From NCBI GenBank assembly GCA_016125405.1, contig WGLW01000032.1, positions 1 to 64,000 on the forward strand: 64,000 nt of DNA, written 5' to 3'. Made by a program: the position numbers and the translations under genes. Positions 53,744 to 62,075 of this stretch are shown here, piece by piece. The stretch's first letter is position 1, and the number at the start of each line of letters is the position of its first letter. Below the pieces are notes generated by a model. The model ran no database searches and was not told the DNA's origin. It saw nothing but the letters and a program-made list of their open reading frames with translations. This DNA is from Alphaproteobacteria bacterium (GTDB taxonomy: Bacteria; Pseudomonadota; Alphaproteobacteria; Caulobacterales; Hyphomonadaceae).

Positions 53744-54682
53744 ATGATGCGGCTGCGATTCCCCGTTTCCGCCCTCCCGCTGGGTCTGGCGCTCGGCCTC
53801 GCCGCCGCGCCGCTTGCCGCGCACGCGCAGGAGAAGCCGGCGGCCGCTCCCGCCGCAGCTCAGGCCCGCGTCGACGACATCCAGATCAGCCAGACCGCCG
53901 ACAGCGTCTCGATCCTGGTGAAACTCTCGGCCCAGCCAAAAGCCGCCTCCGCCAAACAGGCAAACGGCGCCCTCGAACTCCAGATCGATGGCGTGACCCT
54001 ACCGCAGTCGGCCTTCGATCCGGCCGGCGACACGCTGGTCCGCCACGTCGTCATCGCGCCGGTCACCGCCGCAGCCGACACATCGAAAATCCGTCTCGAG
54101 GGCGCAGCCTTCGGCGCCGCCAGCACCACGATCTATCGCAACGCCGTTTTGATCGAGACAAAGCTCGCCGACGCCAGCCTCCCGTCCGCCGCCTCGCTGA
54201 TGAAACAGCCGGACGCAAAGAAGCCTGCGACCGCGACTCAATCGGCCGACGCGCTGCAATCCCATCCAGCCCCGGGCCCGGCGCCTGTGGAAAAAGCCAG
54301 CCTGCCCACGCCGCCTCCCGCGCCGGAAGTGAAATCGACATCGCTCGCTTCAATCGCCAAACTCGACGCCGCCGCCTGCGCCTCCGCCAGCGCCCAACTG
54401 GAAAAGGACGCCTGGTCATTGCTGGCGCTGGGCGACAACGCGCTTTGCCTGATCGATGAAAAGAAATTTTCCGAAGCGCGCAAAAGCCTTGATCAGCTTG
54501 CGGCCTTCAGTCCCGAAGACTGGCGGGTTTCCCTCGGCCGGGCGGCGCTTTCGGATTTGGGGGGTGACGCCAGCAACGCCGAGATCGGTTACCGGAACGC
54601 GGCTATGCTGGCGCCTGATCAAGCCACCCGCGACGCCATAAATGGCGAACTGGCGAAGCTGGTGGGCCCTGCAATCAACTGA
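53744..54682 (+). CDS. Periplasmic protein with an N-terminal AMIN-like region and C-terminal TPRs
   Basis: 312 aa. Signal peptide MMRLRFPVSALPLGLALGLA with AAHA-Q cleavage. Residues 40-140 (ARVDDIQISQTADSVSILVK...) are a beta-rich AMIN-like region. Pro/Ala-rich linker then a helical TPR part ending LGDNALCLIDEKKFSEARKS...NAAMLAPDQATRDAINGEL. A cell-envelope role, maybe polar organelle or peptidoglycan related given the CtrA-like sites, is inference. Confidence 0.7.
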   Translation: MMRLRFPVSALPLGLALGLAAAPLAAHAQEKPAAAPAAAQARVDDIQISQTADSVSILVKLSAQPKAASAKQANGALELQIDGVTLPQSAFDPAGDTLVRHVVIAPVTAAADTSKIRLEGAAFGAASTTIYRNAVLIETKLADASLPSAASLMKQPDAKKPATATQSADALQSHPAPGPAPVEKASLPTPPPAPEVKSTSLASIAKLDAAACASASAQLEKDAWSLLALGDNALCLIDEKKFSEARKSLDQLAAFSPEDWRVSLGRAALSDLGGDASNAEIGYRNAAMLAPDQATRDAINGELAKLVGPAIN

Positions 54683-54890
54683 ACTCTACGAGGGGAAGGT
54701 ATCTTCCCGGCGGGCGACCTCGGGGGGTCGGGGGGGACGGATAAGGCCGCCAGCGCCGGGAAGACTGTCGACACAACGTCAGGGGACGTGCGTCGGTTCC
54801 AGTCACATGGTGATTTATTTTTCGAAGGGAAGACCTGCGGCCGGATGCGGTCATCACGCCGCAGTGAGCGCCCCGGAAAACCAGCCGCCC

Positions 54891-54924
54891 AAAACGAAAC
54901 GGGCGGCCCGTGATGGGCCGCCCG
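54891..54924 (-). terminator. Intrinsic terminator of the 54952-55371 gene
   Basis: CGGGCGGCCC (54900-54909) pairs with GGGCCGCCCG (54915-54924) around GTGAT. Reading on the minus strand it is followed by TTTCGTTTT, giving a good terminator 28 bp after the stop of the minus-strand gene. Confidence 0.8.
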
Positions 54925-54951
54925 AATACGCTGTACGCTACTCTACTAAAC

Positions 54952-55371
54952 TTATGCGACGCTGCGCGCGCTCGCTGCGGCGTCCCGCGCACTGAACACA
55001 TCTCCGAGATGGCCAGCGCCCTGGATGCCAAATTCCGTGCGGGCAAACTCGCCGATGGCCGGGAACAGCCCGGCGATCTCGGCGTGGCCCAGACCTTCTT
55101 TCTGGAGCGACCGGATCATCTGCTCGGCCACCATCCTGCGGCCGCCGGGCGTCTGTTCGATCAGGCGGGCGATCACGCCGGTCGAGGCGCCGATCTCCGC
55201 GCCCATCTTGGCCGACAGCGTCCGCGCGCCGGGGAGTTCCTGATAAATCCGTGTGGCGATTTCCGCGCCCTGCCGCTCCGCAGCATTCAGCACGATGCCG
55301 AGCGCCGATCGGGCCTTCTTGCCCGACATGCCCGTCGACGTGGCAATGTGCTTGACGAAGTCGTTCAGCAT
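54952..55371 (-). CDS. Hypothetical helical protein
   Basis: 139 aa, all-helical pattern: MLNDFVKHIATSTGMSGKKA, RSALGIVLNAAERQGAEIAT, TRIYQELPGARTLSAKMGAE and RRMVAEQMIRSLQKEGLGHA. The repeated 'GxxGG / L.xxLGHAEIAG' helices look like DUF2267-type small proteins, but I do not claim the family. No signal peptide. Own terminator. Confidence 0.6.
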   Translation of the reverse strand: MLNDFVKHIATSTGMSGKKARSALGIVLNAAERQGAEIATRIYQELPGARTLSAKMGAEIGASTGVIARLIEQTPGGRRMVAEQMIRSLQKEGLGHAEIAGLFPAIGEFARTEFGIQGAGHLGDVFSARDAAASARSVA

Positions 55372-55437
55372 GCGGCGCGCCCTCTACACATGTTTACTCG
55401 TGAGGGGACAGTCTGACGCCTTATGGTTGCTGAGGAC

Positions 55438-56226
55438 TTAAGGATCGCCAGACCCGGAGGGATCGCAGGCCCCATAGGCGGCGGCCTTGTGCCCGCCCAG
55501 ATGCGCCCACATCTGGTCGCCCCAGGAATAATGCCACCATTCTGTGGGATTGTTGGCGAAGCCGGCCTCGGTCATCACCCAGTAGAGCAGCCGCCGGTTG
55601 GCCCGCGCCTCCTCGTCGGACATCGACGCCGGCGGCGTGTGCTCAAACCCATCGGTCCACGCGGTTTCCGTGAGGTCGTCGAAAATCCCGCCCATATAGA
55701 GCGACTGTCCCGTCTCGCTGACGATCAGCGTCAGGTCGACAGCTCCGCCGGTCGAATGCGGCGACGGCGAATTGCGGCCCGCCGTCGGCGCCGCCCAGTA
55801 TTTCTCCACCTCGTCCACCAGCGCCCGCCCTTCCAGATGCGGCTGGCGCGCCTGCAGCCATTTCGGAAACCAGACATCGTGGAAGTAGCGCTGGATCGCC
55901 TGCGGCCGCCAGGCGTCAAACAGGAACAACTCCAGCCCCTCCGCCGCCAGCCGCCCGTTCACTTCCCGCAGCCGCGTCGCCACAGAGCGGCGCAGGTACA
56001 GTTCCGGGATCGAGCCGGGCACCGACATGTAATAGGGCGGGTTCTGCGCCAGGTTGTAATGGTTGGCGCCGGCGAGCCCCACCGACCGCGCCTCGACGCA
56101 GCGCTCCTGCGCCAGCGGCGCCGTGAACGCGATCGGGGTCTTCTCCCGATAGCCGTCCTTGCGCCGCAACACCTCGGCGGATGACGGAACCGGTTTCAGC
56201 CTCAGGGAATCGAGCGCGCGCGTCAT
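55438..56226 (-). CDS. D-Ala-D-Ala dipeptidase (M15D, VanX-like)
   Basis: 262 aa from ATG 56226; the longer ORF to 57282 is antisense to yihY. Zinc ligands: SPHSTGGAVDLTLIVSETGQ (HxxxxxxD) and TEWWHYSWGDQMW (E-W-W-H), as in VanX/DdpX. Arg/Glu region LFDAWRPQAIQRYFHDVWFP is the conserved RPxxxQ segment. Hydrolyses D-Ala-D-Ala for recycling cell-wall peptides. No van operon nearby; no signal peptide, so cytoplasmic. Confidence 0.9.
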   Translation of the reverse strand: MTRALDSLRLKPVPSSAEVLRRKDGYREKTPIAFTAPLAQERCVEARSVGLAGANHYNLAQNPPYYMSVPGSIPELYLRRSVATRLREVNGRLAAEGLELFLFDAWRPQAIQRYFHDVWFPKWLQARQPHLEGRALVDEVEKYWAAPTAGRNSPSPHSTGGAVDLTLIVSETGQSLYMGGIFDDLTETAWTDGFEHTPPASMSDEEARANRRLLYWVMTEAGFANNPTEWWHYSWGDQMWAHLGGHKAAAYGACDPSGSGDP

Positions 56227-56331
56227 GGGCCGGCAGCCTATGTCGCCCGGCGCATATGTGGAACCGCGCCGGAAACCTGCGCGTTTTATTTCATTCTGGC
56301 CGGCGTCGCCGGTCGTGCAAGCTGGAGACGG

Positions 56332-57405
56332 ATGGACATCGCCCGCCACAACATCGCCACGCCGCTGCAGATTCCCCTTTCCGACTGGCGAGCCATTTTT
56401 GTCCGGGTTCTCCAGCGCATCATGGGGGACAATCTCGGCATGCTGGCCGGAGGCGTCGCCTTCTACGGCTTTCTCGCCGTCTTCCCGGCGATCGCCGGGT
56501 CGCTGATGGTGTGGGGCCTCATCTCCGGCGTAGGCGTCGTGTGGGGCCACCTGGACGCTCTCGCCGGCCTGGCGCCGGGACCAGCCTTCGCGCTCTTCAC
56601 CGATCAGGCCCAGCGCATCACTGGCCAGGGCGCACGCGACCTCACCTTCGGCGCCATCGTCACCATCCTGGTGTCCCTGTGGAGCGCATCGCGCGGCGTC
56701 ACCGCCCTGATGGGCGCCATGAACATGGCCTATCACGAGCGCGAAAAGCGCGGCTTCTTCCGGCTCAATGGTCTGGCCGTTGGATTTGCGCTGGCGGGCG
56801 TCGCCTTCGCGGCCGTGTCGCTGCTCGCCATCGCCGCCGTGCCGCCCATCCTGGAGTCGCTCTTCCTCGGCGCCTTCGTCGAGGCGGCGATCCGGTTCAT
56901 CCGCTGGATCCTGCTGATCAGCCTGTTCATGCTTGCGAGCGCTTTGATCTACCGCTTCGGCCCCTCGCGGCAGAAAGCCCGCTGGGCGTGGATCATCCCC
57001 GGCGCCGCATCGGCGGCCCTTGTGTGGCTGGTCGCCTCGCTGGTCTTCTCGATCTACATCGCGAACTTCAGCGCCTACAGCGTCACGTTCGGACCCCTCG
57101 GCGCCGTCGCGGCGCTGCTGATGTGGTTCTGGCTTTCCGCCTACGCCATCTGCATCGGCGCGGAGGTGAACTCCCAACTCGAACTCTTCACCGTCCACGA
57201 CACCACCACCGGCGCATCGCGCAAGCCGGGACGGCGCGGCGCATTCGTCGCCGATCACCTCGAATCGCCGGAGGCCGCACACGGCGCCACCTCCGACCGC
57301 GACGACGTTAAAATACCAGACAATGTGGAACGAATTGCGCCCACGAGCCTTGATTCACCAGTTTCGAAGCATTCACGCGCACAGAAACGGAAGGCGCAAT
57401 CATGA
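56332..57405 (+). CDS. YihY/UPF0761 family membrane protein (BrkB-like)
   Basis: 357 aa with six TM helices: LAGGVAFYGFLAVFPAIAGS, GVTALMGAMNMAYHEREKRG and the conserved RFGPSRQKARWAWIIPGAAS, YSVTFGPLGAVAALLMWFWL. Despite the old 'ribonuclease BN' label it is an integral membrane protein. The C-terminal ~60 aa hydrophilic extension is variable. Overlaps the next gene by 4 bp. Confidence 0.9.
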   Translation: MDIARHNIATPLQIPLSDWRAIFVRVLQRIMGDNLGMLAGGVAFYGFLAVFPAIAGSLMVWGLISGVGVVWGHLDALAGLAPGPAFALFTDQAQRITGQGARDLTFGAIVTILVSLWSASRGVTALMGAMNMAYHEREKRGFFRLNGLAVGFALAGVAFAAVSLLAIAAVPPILESLFLGAFVEAAIRFIRWILLISLFMLASALIYRFGPSRQKARWAWIIPGAASAALVWLVASLVFSIYIANFSAYSVTFGPLGAVAALLMWFWLSAYAICIGAEVNSQLELFTVHDTTTGASRKPGRRGAFVADHLESPEAAHGATSDRDDVKIPDNVERIAPTSLDSPVSKHSRAQKRKAQS

Positions 57406-58052
57406 AGCTTGTACTTGTCACCACGGCGTTGACCGCCGCTATGGCGATGGCTCCGGCGTTTGCCCAGGAAGCCACGCCGCAAACCTCCGCCCCCGCCGTT
57501 CAAGGCAACCTCACGGTCGAAGGCGTGAAGCCGGCCGAGGCGCTTGGCGCCATCGACACCGACAAACTGGTCGCCGATCCGCAAAACGCGCCCGCGCCGG
57601 GAGAAGCATCCTCCACCAGCATTTCGGGCCAGGGCAACCTCGCCGTTGAAGGCGTAAGCCCGTCGCGCGCGCTTGGCGCCATCGACACGAAGGAACTGGT
57701 GGACGAACCCCCGACCGCCGACCAGACGGCCAGCGCGGACACAACCATCGAACCCTCCACCGAAGCGAAGGAAACGATGGTGCACATCGCCTCGGTGAAC
57801 GTGCCGCTGCCGAAAGAGGTCGCGCAGGTCGCCAGCAACGGCAAATACTCGACCAGCGATCTGGTCTCGGCCCAGCTGATGGCCATGAACAACGAGCCGG
57901 TGATCCGGCCGACCATCAGCTCGAGCACGCCCTCGGCGGCCGAGACGCCGACCACGGACAAGGGCTCGCCCGTCTTCGACAAGTCGACCAGCCCGGGCGA
58001 CTGGAGCCAGTCCGCCAAGGCGGGCCCGCCCGCGACCGAGCCGACGCCGTAG
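57402..58052 (+). CDS. Secreted protein with two copies of a 27-residue repeat
   Basis: 216 aa; signal peptide MKLVLVTTALTAAMAMAPAF. Two repeats occupy residues about 32-57 and 76-101: GNLTVEGVKPAEALGAIDTD and GNLAVEGVSPSRALGAIDTK. The rest is Thr/Ser/Pro-rich and low complexity with a VASNGKYSTSDLVSAQLMAM helix. Unknown family. Its ATG overlaps the yihY stop by 4 bp. Confidence 0.65.
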   Translation: MKLVLVTTALTAAMAMAPAFAQEATPQTSAPAVQGNLTVEGVKPAEALGAIDTDKLVADPQNAPAPGEASSTSISGQGNLAVEGVSPSRALGAIDTKELVDEPPTADQTASADTTIEPSTEAKETMVHIASVNVPLPKEVAQVASNGKYSTSDLVSAQLMAMNNEPVIRPTISSSTPSAAETPTTDKGSPVFDKSTSPGDWSQSAKAGPPATEPTP

Positions 58053-58254
58053 GGCTTCACGCCCATCTGTCCCCCGGGCGGCCGGCCTCGGGGAGCATAA
58101 AAACGGCCAGAAAACCCAGTAACCCCGCCGATCCCGAACAAAATCGGGGCCGGCGGTGCGGTTGCTTTTCCCCCGCGTCTGGCGCTTAAGGTATCCTCAA
58201 ACTGGCTGGACCGGCCGGGACGGCGCGGGTCCGTGAACAAGTACGGAGGACTAC

Positions 58255-59460
58255 ATGCGTGAGGCGGTAATCGTTTCGACGGCGCGCACAGGGCTGGCGA
58301 AATCGGGTCGCGGCGGCTTCAACCTGACCGGCGGCGCCGCCATGGCGGGACATGCCATCAAGCACGCGATCGAGCGCGCCAAGATCGAACCCGGCGCGGT
58401 TGAAGACGTCTACATCGGCTCCGCCGCCCCCGAAGGCGCAACCGGCGGCAACATCGCCCGCCAGGCCGCTCTCTGGGCCGATTGCCCGGTGACCGTCGCC
58501 GGCGCCACCGTCAACCGCTTCTGCTCGTCCGGCCTCAATGCGGTCGCCCTCGCCGCCGGCTCGATCCGCGACGGCGCGGACATCGCCATCGGCGGCGGCG
58601 TTGAAAGCATTTCGCTGGTCCAGATGGGCGGCCACGCCAACCGCTTCCACGCGATAGACGAAAAGCTCAACCATGTGATCCCGGCGATCTACATGACGAT
58701 GATCGAGACCGCCGAGATCGTCGCCGACCGCTACAAGGTCAGCCGCGAATACCAGGACGAGTACGCCCTTCAGTCGCAGCAGCGCACCGCCGCGGCCCAG
58801 GCCGCTGGCAAGTACAAGGACGAGATCGTCCCGATGGCCACCAAGATGGCCCAGGTGAACAAGGAAACCGGCGAAACGAAAGTGGTCGACTACACAGTCG
58901 TGAAGGACGAGTGCAACCGTCCGCAAACGACGCTCGCCGACCTCCAGAAACTGCCGCCGGTGTTCAAGGGCGGCCAGAAGATCGCCGAGGGCAAGTTCAT
59001 CACGGCCGGCAACGCCTCGCAGTTCTCGGACGGCGGCGCCGCCCTCGTGCTGATGGAAGCCAAGGAAGCCGAGAAGCGCGGCCTCAAGCCGCTCGGCGCC
59101 TTCCGCGGCTTCGCCGTCGCCGGTTGCGAACCGGATGAAATGGGCATCGGACCGGTCTTCGCGGTGCCCCGCCTCCTCAAGCGCCACGGCCTCAAGGTCG
59201 ACGACATCGACCTCTGGGAGCTCAACGAAGCGTTCGCCTCGCAGTGCCTCTACTGCCGCGACACGCTGGGCATCGATCCGGAGAAATACAACGTCAACGG
59301 CGGCTCGATCTCGATCGGCCACCCCTATGGCGTCACCGGCGCGCGCTGCACCGGCCACCTCCTGCTCGAAGGCCAGCGCCGCAAGGCGAAGTACGGCGTC
59401 GTCACGATGTGCATCGGCGGCGGCCAGGGCGCAGCGGGCCTGTTCGAGATCTACAACTGA
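58255..59460 (+). CDS. Acetyl-CoA C-acyltransferase (thiolase)
   Basis: 401 aa. Nucleophile Cys90 in TVNRFCSSGLNAVALAAGSI, active-site His in GGSISIGHPYGVTGARCTGH and second Cys in TMCIGGGQGAAGLFEIYN. Normal length for a degradative thiolase. Cleaves 3-ketoacyl-CoA or forms acetoacetyl-CoA; the adjacent crotonase at 47868 is distant, so it is not in a fatty acid operon here. Followed by a terminator. Confidence 0.94.
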   Translation: MREAVIVSTARTGLAKSGRGGFNLTGGAAMAGHAIKHAIERAKIEPGAVEDVYIGSAAPEGATGGNIARQAALWADCPVTVAGATVNRFCSSGLNAVALAAGSIRDGADIAIGGGVESISLVQMGGHANRFHAIDEKLNHVIPAIYMTMIETAEIVADRYKVSREYQDEYALQSQQRTAAAQAAGKYKDEIVPMATKMAQVNKETGETKVVDYTVVKDECNRPQTTLADLQKLPPVFKGGQKIAEGKFITAGNASQFSDGGAALVLMEAKEAEKRGLKPLGAFRGFAVAGCEPDEMGIGPVFAVPRLLKRHGLKVDDIDLWELNEAFASQCLYCRDTLGIDPEKYNVNGGSISIGHPYGVTGARCTGHLLLEGQRRKAKYGVVTMCIGGGQGAAGLFEIYN

Positions 59461-59485
59461 TCCGAACACCTGAGCGGTAATCCAG

Positions 59486-59514
59486 ACGGCCCGGCAGCAA
59501 TGCCGGGCCGTTTT
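59486..59514 (+). terminator. Intrinsic terminator of the thiolase gene
   Basis: ACGGCCCGGC (59486-59495) pairs with GCCGGGCCGT (59502-59511), 10-bp stem and 6-nt loop, followed by TTT. It lies 26 bp after the stop. Confidence 0.9.
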
Positions 59515-59600
59515 GCATTCGGCGGGGATAAATTCGGACAGGCCTTGTGTTCTTGTTTTGTTCCTGTCATGACTCGTGCTCCTGCAAGAGGGAGCAACCG

Positions 59601-60062
59601 ATGACAATCGATCCGATCATGGATGAGATAATGGCGGGTGGCTTGCTGCTGACCCGGGGCGACCGCGCCGGGGCCAGGCTGGAACTGGAAGCCGTCTGGT
59701 CGCGCATTTCCGCGAACGCCCAGCCGATACATGAGGTCACGCTGTCACACACGCTGGCGGACGCCCAGGATGACCCGGCGCATGAACTGGCCTGGGACCT
59801 GAGAGCGCTCCATGCAGCACAACGCTGCACGGATGCGGATGCCCAGCGCCACAGCCAGGTCACGACCATCGCCGCGTTCCTGCCGTCGCTCCATGCCAAT
59901 CTGGCGGAAGACTATTTGAAGCTGGGCGACCTTCCGCGCGCCCGCGATCACTTCGAATCGGCGCGCGGCTTCACGGACAGGCTGGGAGATGACGCCTACG
60001 GGCACATGATCCGCGGCGGACTTGAGCGGCTGGCCATACAGCTTGAGGCGACCGCCGGTTGA
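59601..60062 (+). CDS. Small TPR-like cytoplasmic protein
   Basis: 153 aa from ATG 59601 (GGAG SD); the longer ORF from 59547 is Cys-rich and unlikely. TPR-like pairs: AGARLELEAVWSRISANAQP, EDYLKLGDLPRARDHFESAR, GLERLAIQLEATAG. Unknown function. Confidence 0.6.
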   Translation: MTIDPIMDEIMAGGLLLTRGDRAGARLELEAVWSRISANAQPIHEVTLSHTLADAQDDPAHELAWDLRALHAAQRCTDADAQRHSQVTTIAAFLPSLHANLAEDYLKLGDLPRARDHFESARGFTDRLGDDAYGHMIRGGLERLAIQLEATAG

Positions 60063-60092
60063 CCTGCGCTGCCGCCTTCGAAGCCCTCAATC

Positions 60093-60128
60093 ATTGACCG
60101 CCCGCTCCGGCTGGAGCGGGCGGTCAAT
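60093..60128. terminator. Strong convergent hairpin
   Basis: ATTGACCGCCCGCTCC (60093-60108) and its reverse complement (60113-60128), 16 bp with a 4-nt loop, lie between the plus-strand TPR-like gene and the minus-strand gene that ends at 60146. Probably terminates both; no T-run. Confidence 0.6.
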
Positions 60129-60145
60129 CATGCGTCGTCTGGCGA

Positions 60146-60475
60146 CTAGAAGCTGAGGTTGATCTCGATGCCTTTCGAGTCGCGATAGAAGTGGCGTCCG
60201 TTGCGATAGACCACCACGGTTTTCGGACGGGGCGGCAGGCGTTTCATGTGCCGCTCACCGGGGGCGTAGACATAGGTCCAGGCCGAAGCGGGGCAGCGGA
60301 TGTCGCGGTGATCGACATGTTCGTAGCGATGGTGGTTCCAGTGCTCCACCCGCACCTCTGGGCATCTTGCCGGGTTCACTCGCCACTCACCGGCCGAAGC
60401 GGCGGCGGTTCCGAAAAGACCGATGCCAGCGGCCAGGACCGCAAGGCGAAGGGTCTGCTTGGTCAGAACAGTCAT
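60146..60475 (-). CDS. Small secreted protein, His/Arg-rich
   Basis: 109 aa from ATG 60475: signal peptide with cleavage at ASA-G (LFGTAAASAGEWRVNPARC). Mature part has many His and Tyr: EVRVEHWNHHRYEHVDHRDI and YVYAPGERHMKRLPP, two Cys. Unknown family. Could bind metal through the His cluster; no direct evidence. Confidence 0.55.
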   Translation of the reverse strand: MTVLTKQTLRLAVLAAGIGLFGTAAASAGEWRVNPARCPEVRVEHWNHHRYEHVDHRDIRCPASAWTYVYAPGERHMKRLPPRPKTVVVYRNGRHFYRDSKGIEINLSF

Positions 60476-60689
60476 CTGGAAAGCTCCTGAATCGAGGTCA
60501 TGTCCCTCAGGTTCAGGACAACGCACGAAGCGGTCACCCGGTTTTGCCGGAACAACAAAATCCCTGTCGCAACTTGTATCGGGCGTATGTCCGTCCAGTA
60601 AGAATCGGCGTCCGATCAGGAGGGTTGCGGTGCGATCGGCTCTGGGATTTGCTGGTCGCAGGGGCGCGACCGTTCGAGGCAGCAGACAG

Positions 60690-61361
60690 ATGAAGCGTCC
60701 CCTATCCCTCCACCGCGCCAGCATTCCGCTTCTCGCTGCTCTGCTGGCGGCGGCCGCCTGCCAGCGCCAGCCAAGCGTCCCGGCCACGACGCCCGCCCCA
60801 ACGGCTAGAGCGGCGCCCACTCCCGCCCCCGACGCCACGCCTGCCCCGGCCTGGCAAACGGACAAGTCAGCCTACCTGCTCCTCTCGACTACAGCGCCGA
60901 ACTTTTCGGCCGACCTCAATGGCGGCGGTTCGGTCACCCAGGAGAACCTCAAGGGACACTGGACCATCCTCGCCTTCTGGGGACTGTGGAGCGACGACTC
61001 CCTGGCCGATGCAAAATACATCCGCGCCCTCGTCTCCGCCGCCAGCCAGGACCCGGACCTCGACATCCTCACCATTCACACACCGCCGGGACCCGGCCGC
61101 GCCTCCGAGGCGCTCGGCTCATTCCTTTCGCTCGACAGCTGGTTCAAGGATCAGGGCGGCTCATGGCCAACGGCGATGGACCGGGACGGCAAGATCGCCG
61201 AAGCCTTCAAGATAACCTCGGCGCCCGTCTACCTGCTGATCGGCCCGGACCTCACCATCGAGGGATACCGCACCGACCTCAACGCCGCGCCGGACGAAGG
61301 CATCAAGTCCGTGATCAAGGGCTATGCGGAAATCCGCAAGCACACGCTGGCCCCGCCCTGA
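60690..61361 (+). CDS. TlpA-like redoxin lipoprotein without active-site cysteines
   Basis: 223 aa. Start ATG 60690 gives a lipoprotein signal (LLAALLAAAACQRQP, Cys24) and a Pro/Ala linker. The thioredoxin-like domain begins STTAPNFSADLNGGGSVTQE; at residues 97-104, where WCxxC is expected, it reads WGLWSDDS, with no Cys. Later AFKITSAPVYLLIGPDLTIE carries the cis-Pro loop (TSAPV) of the fold. Probably not a disulfide reductase; may have a structural or chaperone role. Confidence 0.75.
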   Translation: MKRPLSLHRASIPLLAALLAAAACQRQPSVPATTPAPTARAAPTPAPDATPAPAWQTDKSAYLLLSTTAPNFSADLNGGGSVTQENLKGHWTILAFWGLWSDDSLADAKYIRALVSAASQDPDLDILTIHTPPGPGRASEALGSFLSLDSWFKDQGGSWPTAMDRDGKIAEAFKITSAPVYLLIGPDLTIEGYRTDLNAAPDEGIKSVIKGYAEIRKHTLAPP

Positions 61362-61814
61362 TCAGGCTTTCTTCCGGGCGCGGTTCACGGCAGCGTCCAG
61401 CGCCGAGAGAAACGCAGAGCGATCCTTCTGGGAGAACGGCTTCGGCCCGGACGTGATTTCCCCGAACGACCGCAGGTGCTCCATCAGTCCCCGTGTCGCC
61501 AGCGCCGAGCCGATCATGTCGGTCGTGAACACTTTGGCCGTAGGCGACAGCGCCTCGGCGCCCGTTTCCAGCACGCGCCCCGCCAAGGGAATGTCGTTGG
61601 TCACCACCACATCGCCCCGGCCCGCCCGCTCCGCGATCCAGTCGTCGGCGACGTCGGGCCCCGCATCTACCAGTACAAACCTGATGCGCGGTTCGCTCGG
61701 CGTACGGATGAAGGCGTTGGCCACCACGAGCACATCCATCCCCACCCGGCGGGCGACCTTGTAGACCTCCTCCTTCACGGGGCAGGCGTCGGCGTCGACA
61801 TAGATCGCAGCCAT
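61362..61814 (-). CDS. yaiI: YaiI/YqxD family (DUF188) protein
   Basis: 150 aa. Starts MAAIYVDADACPVKEEVYKV, then VLVVANAFIRTPSEPRIRFV, DAGPDVADDWIAERAGRGDV and VVTNDIPLAGRVLETGAEAL: a PIN-like nuclease fold of the UPF0178 family. Stop lies base to base with the convergent redoxin gene. Function unknown. Confidence 0.9.
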   Translation of the reverse strand: MAAIYVDADACPVKEEVYKVARRVGMDVLVVANAFIRTPSEPRIRFVLVDAGPDVADDWIAERAGRGDVVVTNDIPLAGRVLETGAEALSPTAKVFTTDMIGSALATRGLMEHLRSFGEITSGPKPFSQKDRSAFLSALDAAVNRARKKA

Positions 61815-61817
61815 GAG

Positions 61818-62075
61818 CTACCCGCCACTCAGCGGCGGCAGAAGCGCGATCTCGTCGCCAGGCGACACCGCGGCGCCAGCCTCATCCGCGACCAGCTTCT
61901 GGTTCACCGCGACACGCACGCCGCGGGCATTGATCGCATCCGCAAGTTCGGGGTTGAGCTCCGCCAGCCGCGCGCGCACCTCGGCGGCCGTTGTGGCGCC
62001 GGCCGGAAACGGCACGCTGGCGGCGCCGAACACGTCTTTCAGTTTTCCGAACAGGAGAACGCCGCCGGCCATCAC
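61818..62075 (-). CDS. moaD: MoaD molybdopterin synthase sulfur-carrier subunit
   Basis: 85 aa ubiquitin-like protein: VLLFGKLKDVFGAASVPFPA and AVSPGDEIALLPPLSGG ending in the essential Gly-Gly. It carries sulfur, as a thiocarboxylate, to MoaE for molybdopterin dithiolene formation. Overlaps the moaA end by 4 bp. MoaE and MoaC are not in the window. Confidence 0.92.
   Translation of the reverse strand: MMAGGVLLFGKLKDVFGAASVPFPAGATTAAEVRARLAELNPELADAINARGVRVAVNQKLVADEAGAAVSPGDEIALLPPLSGG

Noticed and set aside
52572..53747. 391-codon plus-strand ORF as a single gene
   Set aside because: The part after about 53175 is Arg/His-rich and antisense to a hotdog gene; a one-base shift restores a good end at 53256.
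55438..57282. 614-codon minus-strand ORF
   Set aside because: Only the last 262 codons are the dipeptidase; the upstream part is antisense to yihY.
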